Source: an uncultured Lachnospiraceae bacterium
GTDB taxonomy: Bacteria > Bacillota > Clostridia > Lachnospirales > Lachnospiraceae
Length of the DNA: 64,000 nucleotides
Reading direction: 5' to 3'
Assembly: GCA_902761225.1 (NCBI GenBank)
Contig: CACWJQ010000001.1
Span: 100,239 to 164,238, forward strand
The notes beneath the pieces were generated by a model that was given only the letters and a program-made list of their open reading frames with translations, made no database searches and was not told where the DNA came from. Positions 61,408 to 64,000 of this stretch are shown here, one piece after another. The translations under genes were made by a program, and so were the position numbers. Each line of letters starts with the position of its first letter. Positions within the stretch are counted from its first letter, which is position 1.

Positions 61408-63453
61408 ATGTTCAAAGCCATCAGCAAATTTGATGTATTTGTAGCGCTTTATCTCGCCGTAGCCATAATCCTCTTTATCATTCCGATCCCTTCGGCAATT
61501 CTGGATATATTGCTTGCCTTCAATATATCCCTTGCAATGACCATAATGTTCGGAGCTCTCTTTTGCAAGGAAGTTCTGGATATGAGCTTTTTCCCGACAC
61601 TGCTCCTTTTTACTACGGTGTTCAGGATCGCAATGAACACGTCCTCAACCAGACTCATCCTGCGTGACGGATATGCCGGCAACGTCGTTGCCACATTCGG
61701 TAACTTCGTGGGAGGCGGTGATCTTATCATAGGAGCGATCATTTTCCTGATCCTGCTGATAATCCAGTTCATGGTCATCAACAAGGGTTCGGAACGTGTG
61801 TCGGAAGTAACGGCAAGATTCACCCTTGATGCAATGCCCGGTAAACAGATGGCTATCGATGCGGATCTTAATACCGGGGCAATAGATGATGCAGAGGCTA
61901 AGAGAAGAAGAGAGAAGATCCAGAAGGAATCGGCATTCTACGGTTCCATGGACGGTGCCGTCAAGTATGTAAAGGGAGATGCCACAGCCGGACTTCTCAT
62001 CACCGGTGTCAACCTTATCGGAGGTATTGCCCTTGCGGTCCTAAGGAGAGGAATGAGTATAGGTGATGCGCTCAACTCCTTCGCCATACTTACCATAGGT
62101 GACGGTCTTGTATCACAGATACCTTCGCTTATGATATCTCTTTCAACCGGTATCCTTGTCACAAAGGGATCCGAGGATAAGGATCTGGGTGAGACCATAA
62201 TCAAGCAGCTCTTCGGACTTCCCAAGGTGCTGATGATAGTTGGCAGCATGATGACTGTCCTGGGTCTATTTACGGGACTGAACACCATATTGTTCGTGGG
62301 TATAGGTGTAACCTTCATCATATCAGGAACAAGAGTGAGCAGGAGTCTGCAGACAGCAAGCATCGAGCAGGATGTGAGCAGTGAGGAAGCTGAGGCAGAG
62401 GAGATAAGACAGCCTGAGAATGTTAATTCCCTCCTTCAGGTGGACCCTATAGAGCTGGAATTCGGATATGGGATCATACCCCTTGCCGATGTCAATCAGG
62501 GCGGCGACCTTCTTGACCGTGTGGTCATGATCAGACGTCAGATTGCTCTGGAGCTCGGTACAGTGGTGCCCATAATAAGACTCAGGGATAACATACAGCT
62601 TAATCCCAACCAGTACATAATCAAGATCAAGGGAATACAGATCAGTGAAGGCGAGATACTTTTCGACCACTACATGGCCATGAACCCCGGCTATGTACAG
62701 GAGGAGATAACCGGTATCCCCACCTTTGAGCCTTCATTCCATCTCCCGGCCATATGGATAACGGAAGGACAGAGAGAGAAGGCAGAGACCCTGGGATATA
62801 CTGTTGTCGATCCGCCTTCGATAATCGCAACCCACCTGACTGAGATAATCAGACAGCATATAGATGAACTGCTGACAAGGCAGGATGTCCAGAACCTTAT
62901 CAATAACATCAAAGAGGGCAATCCGAATCTTGTCGATGAACTTGTTCCGAAGCTGCTCGGACTGGGGGATATCCAGAAGGTTCTGCAGAATCTGCTGCGT
63001 GAGGGAGTATCCATCAGAGACCTTCTGACCATACTGGAGACTCTTGCGGACTATGCACCTACAACGAGGGATACGGATATACTTACGGAATATGTGAGAC
63101 AGGCACTGAAGCGTGCCATTTCGGCAAGATACTTTATGACCAATGACACCAATTCCGTAGTGACGCTCGATCCTAAGATCGAACAGGAGATAATGTCCTG
63201 TGTCAAGCAGACTGAGAACGGATCCTTCATCAATATGGATCCCGCCAGAACCCACCAGATACTCGAATCCGTTAAGAAGGAAATACAGAAGCTTGAGAAT
63301 CTGGGCAAGACGCCCATAATAGTAACATCGCCCATAGTAAGGATCTATTTCAGAAAACTGACGGAGGATTACTATAAAGACCTGATAGTCGTCTCCTATA
63401 ATGAGGTTGATTCGGGAGTTAACCTGACATCGGTCGGAATGGTTACCGCATAA
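61408..63453 (+). CDS. flhA: Flagellar export platform protein FlhA
   Basis: The export gate that docks chaperone-substrate complexes and uses the proton motive force. About eight membrane helices fill residues 15-310, including [25 protein letters not shown] and the FHIPEP loop ([21 protein letters not shown]). The C-terminal cytoplasmic domain (about 345-681) has [30 protein letters not shown]. 681 residues, full length. flhF starts one base after the stop. Confidence 0.98.
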   Translation: MFKAISKFDVFVALYLAVAIILFIIPIPSAILDILLAFNISLAMTIMFGALFCKEVLDMSFFPTLLLFTTVFRIAMNTSSTRLILRDGYAGNVVATFGNFVGGGDLIIGAIIFLILLIIQFMVINKGSERVSEVTARFTLDAMPGKQMAIDADLNTGAIDDAEAKRRREKIQKESAFYGSMDGAVKYVKGDATAGLLITGVNLIGGIALAVLRRGMSIGDALNSFAILTIGDGLVSQIPSLMISLSTGILVTKGSEDKDLGETIIKQLFGLPKVLMIVGSMMTVLGLFTGLNTILFVGIGVTFIISGTRVSRSLQTASIEQDVSSEEAEAEEIRQPENVNSLLQVDPIELEFGYGIIPLADVNQGGDLLDRVVMIRRQIALELGTVVPIIRLRDNIQLNPNQYIIKIKGIQISEGEILFDHYMAMNPGYVQEEITGIPTFEPSFHLPAIWITEGQREKAETLGYTVVDPPSIIATHLTEIIRQHIDELLTRQDVQNLINNIKEGNPNLVDELVPKLLGLGDIQKVLQNLLREGVSIRDLLTILETLADYAPTTRDTDILTEYVRQALKRAISARYFMTNDTNSVVTLDPKIEQEIMSCVKQTENGSFINMDPARTHQILESVKKEIQKLENLGKTPIIVTSPIVRIYFRKLTEDYYKDLIVVSYNEVDSGVNLTSVGMVTA

Positions 63454-63454
63454 A

Positions 63455-64000
63455 ATGATAATAAAAAAGTTTATCGGTAAAAATGAAGAAGAAGCAACAG
63501 CGCTTGCCAAGAAGGATCTGGGTGACAACCTGGTCATAATGAACGTGCGCAAGGTAAAGGCAAAGCCGCCCTTTGCGTTTCTTAAGGGCAAGAAGGTAGA
63601 GGTCACTGCCGCTGTGGAGGAAGAAGATCCCGGGATGGAGCAGATCAGAAGGATCGCAAGAGCCCAGGTCAGTGCACAGGAAAAGGCAAAGGCTGAGGGT
63701 TCACCCCAGAGTAATGATGCGGGAAGACCTGCAGCACAACCTGCGCCTGTAGTAAGATCGCTTACCTCTGTTGATAAGAGCAGCAGCATTGAAGCCAAGC
63801 TTGACAATCTTCAGAATATCCTTGAATTCCACCTGGCGCTCCAGGGCCGCTACAACAGTGTGCTGTCGCTGTATCACGACCAGGGACATATCGCCACCAA
63901 GACGCTGGACTTTGAAAGGACGATCGCCATTACCAACGGCATGCCGATCCTGCGCACTTCCGTGGATCACGGAACAGCGATGGACATTGCCGGAAAGGGG
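63455..64000 (+). CDS. flhF: flhF 5' part, running in frame into pdxA-like sequence, 3'-truncated
   Basis: The frame runs from ATG 63455 to the window end without a stop (182 codons). Residues 1-124 are FlhF-like: [22 protein letters not shown] and [26 protein letters not shown] (in parts), then a variable linker and [10 protein letters not shown]. FlhF is the SRP-type GTPase guiding flagellar placement; its GTPase domain should follow. Instead, from about residue 125-128 (about 63827) the sequence is that of a PdxA dehydrogenase. True FlhF cannot continue this way. Position after flhA (TAA then ATG) supports flhF. Best read as an flhF fragment joined to foreign sequence. Confidence 0.75.
   Translation, partial: MIIKKFIGKNEEEATALAKKDLGDNLVIMNVRKVKAKPPFAFLKGKKVEVTAAVEEEDPGMEQIRRIARAQVSAQEKAKAEGSPQSNDAGRPAAQPAPVVRSLTSVDKSSSIEAKLDNLQNILEFHLALQGRYNSVLSLYHDQGHIATKTLDFERTIAITNGMPILRTSVDHGTAMDIAGKG
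63830..64000 (+). other. PdxA-type dehydrogenase C-terminal fragment (likely chimeric)
   Basis: The residues [31 protein letters not shown] and [15 protein letters not shown] match the C-terminal metal- and substrate-binding region of 4-hydroxythreonine-4-phosphate dehydrogenase (PdxA and PdxA2 relatives). No start, N-terminus or ribosome site is present. By hand count 63831-64000 is about 59% G+C and uses codons such as CGC, ATC and ACG freely. It has no functional link with flhF. The frame match with flhF may be chance. Confidence 0.8.

Noticed and set aside
63824-63829. GAATTC at the flhF/pdxA switch as proof of a cloning artefact
   Set aside because: A six-base site is expected many times in 64 kb; only suggestive.
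1-64000. CRISPR arrays, defence systems, prophage or IS elements
   Set aside because: No regularly spaced repeats, no transposase, integrase, cas or restriction genes were seen in any frame.

Overview
The window reads as chromosomal DNA of a motile, Gram-positive Lachnospiraceae-type anaerobe; Butyrivibrio or a close relative is my best guess, from gene content only. The evidence is PolC-type replicase, CodY, HemW, a GH43 arabinosidase/xylosidase, class I gap-pgk-tpi, FliY-type switch protein and a large fla operon directly downstream of topA and codY, the same neighbourhood as in Bacillus subtilis. Almost all genes are on the + strand; the one clear exception is a PHP phosphatase at 3706-4539. 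There is no IS element, prophage, CRISPR array or rRNA operon.

Layout. 1-5250: end of a membrane diguanylate cyclase, trmO, a membrane-anchored XRE regulator with a membrane neighbour, a histidinol-phosphatase-like gene and a zinc-ribbon protein. 5300-8860: glycolysis (gap, pgk, tpiA), with a 237-bp inverted-repeat-bounded structured element between pgk and tpiA. 8860-14256: LRR lipoprotein, esterase, a yybP-ykoY-type manganese riboswitch in front of a flotillin gene, and a MATE transporter. 14290-21835: a two-gene signalling module (ECF-S-like membrane domain + beta-propeller + HD-GYP protein, then a membrane-anchored BMP-type binding protein), a zinc-ribbon membrane protein and a GH43 enzyme. 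21860-36580: rpsT, lepA, hemW, a degenerate HD-GYP protein, pilT, dprA, yifB/comM, ispG and polC. 36600-36772: tRNA-Glu(CTC). 36869-39906: topA and codY.

40108-64000 is a fla operon in classical order: flgB-flgC-fliE-fliF-fliG-fliH-fliI-fliJ-motE-like-fliK-flgD-TIGR02530-like-flgE, a strong terminator, then flbD-motA-motB-fliL-fliM-fliY-cheY-fliO-fliP-fliQ-fliR-flhB-flhA-flhF. It supplies rod, MS-ring, switch, export apparatus, hook and stator. CodY and sigma-28-like motifs lie in its spacers, which suggests nutritional and late-class control.

The last ~170 bases are anomalous. The flhF frame runs without a stop into the C-terminal part of a PdxA-type dehydrogenase, which is most simply a chimeric contig end. 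The points most worth following are the HD-GYP/BMP module, the riboswitch-flotillin pairing, the pgk-tpiA element, the CodY/TTGAAC arrangement found twice, and the flhF/pdxA junction.
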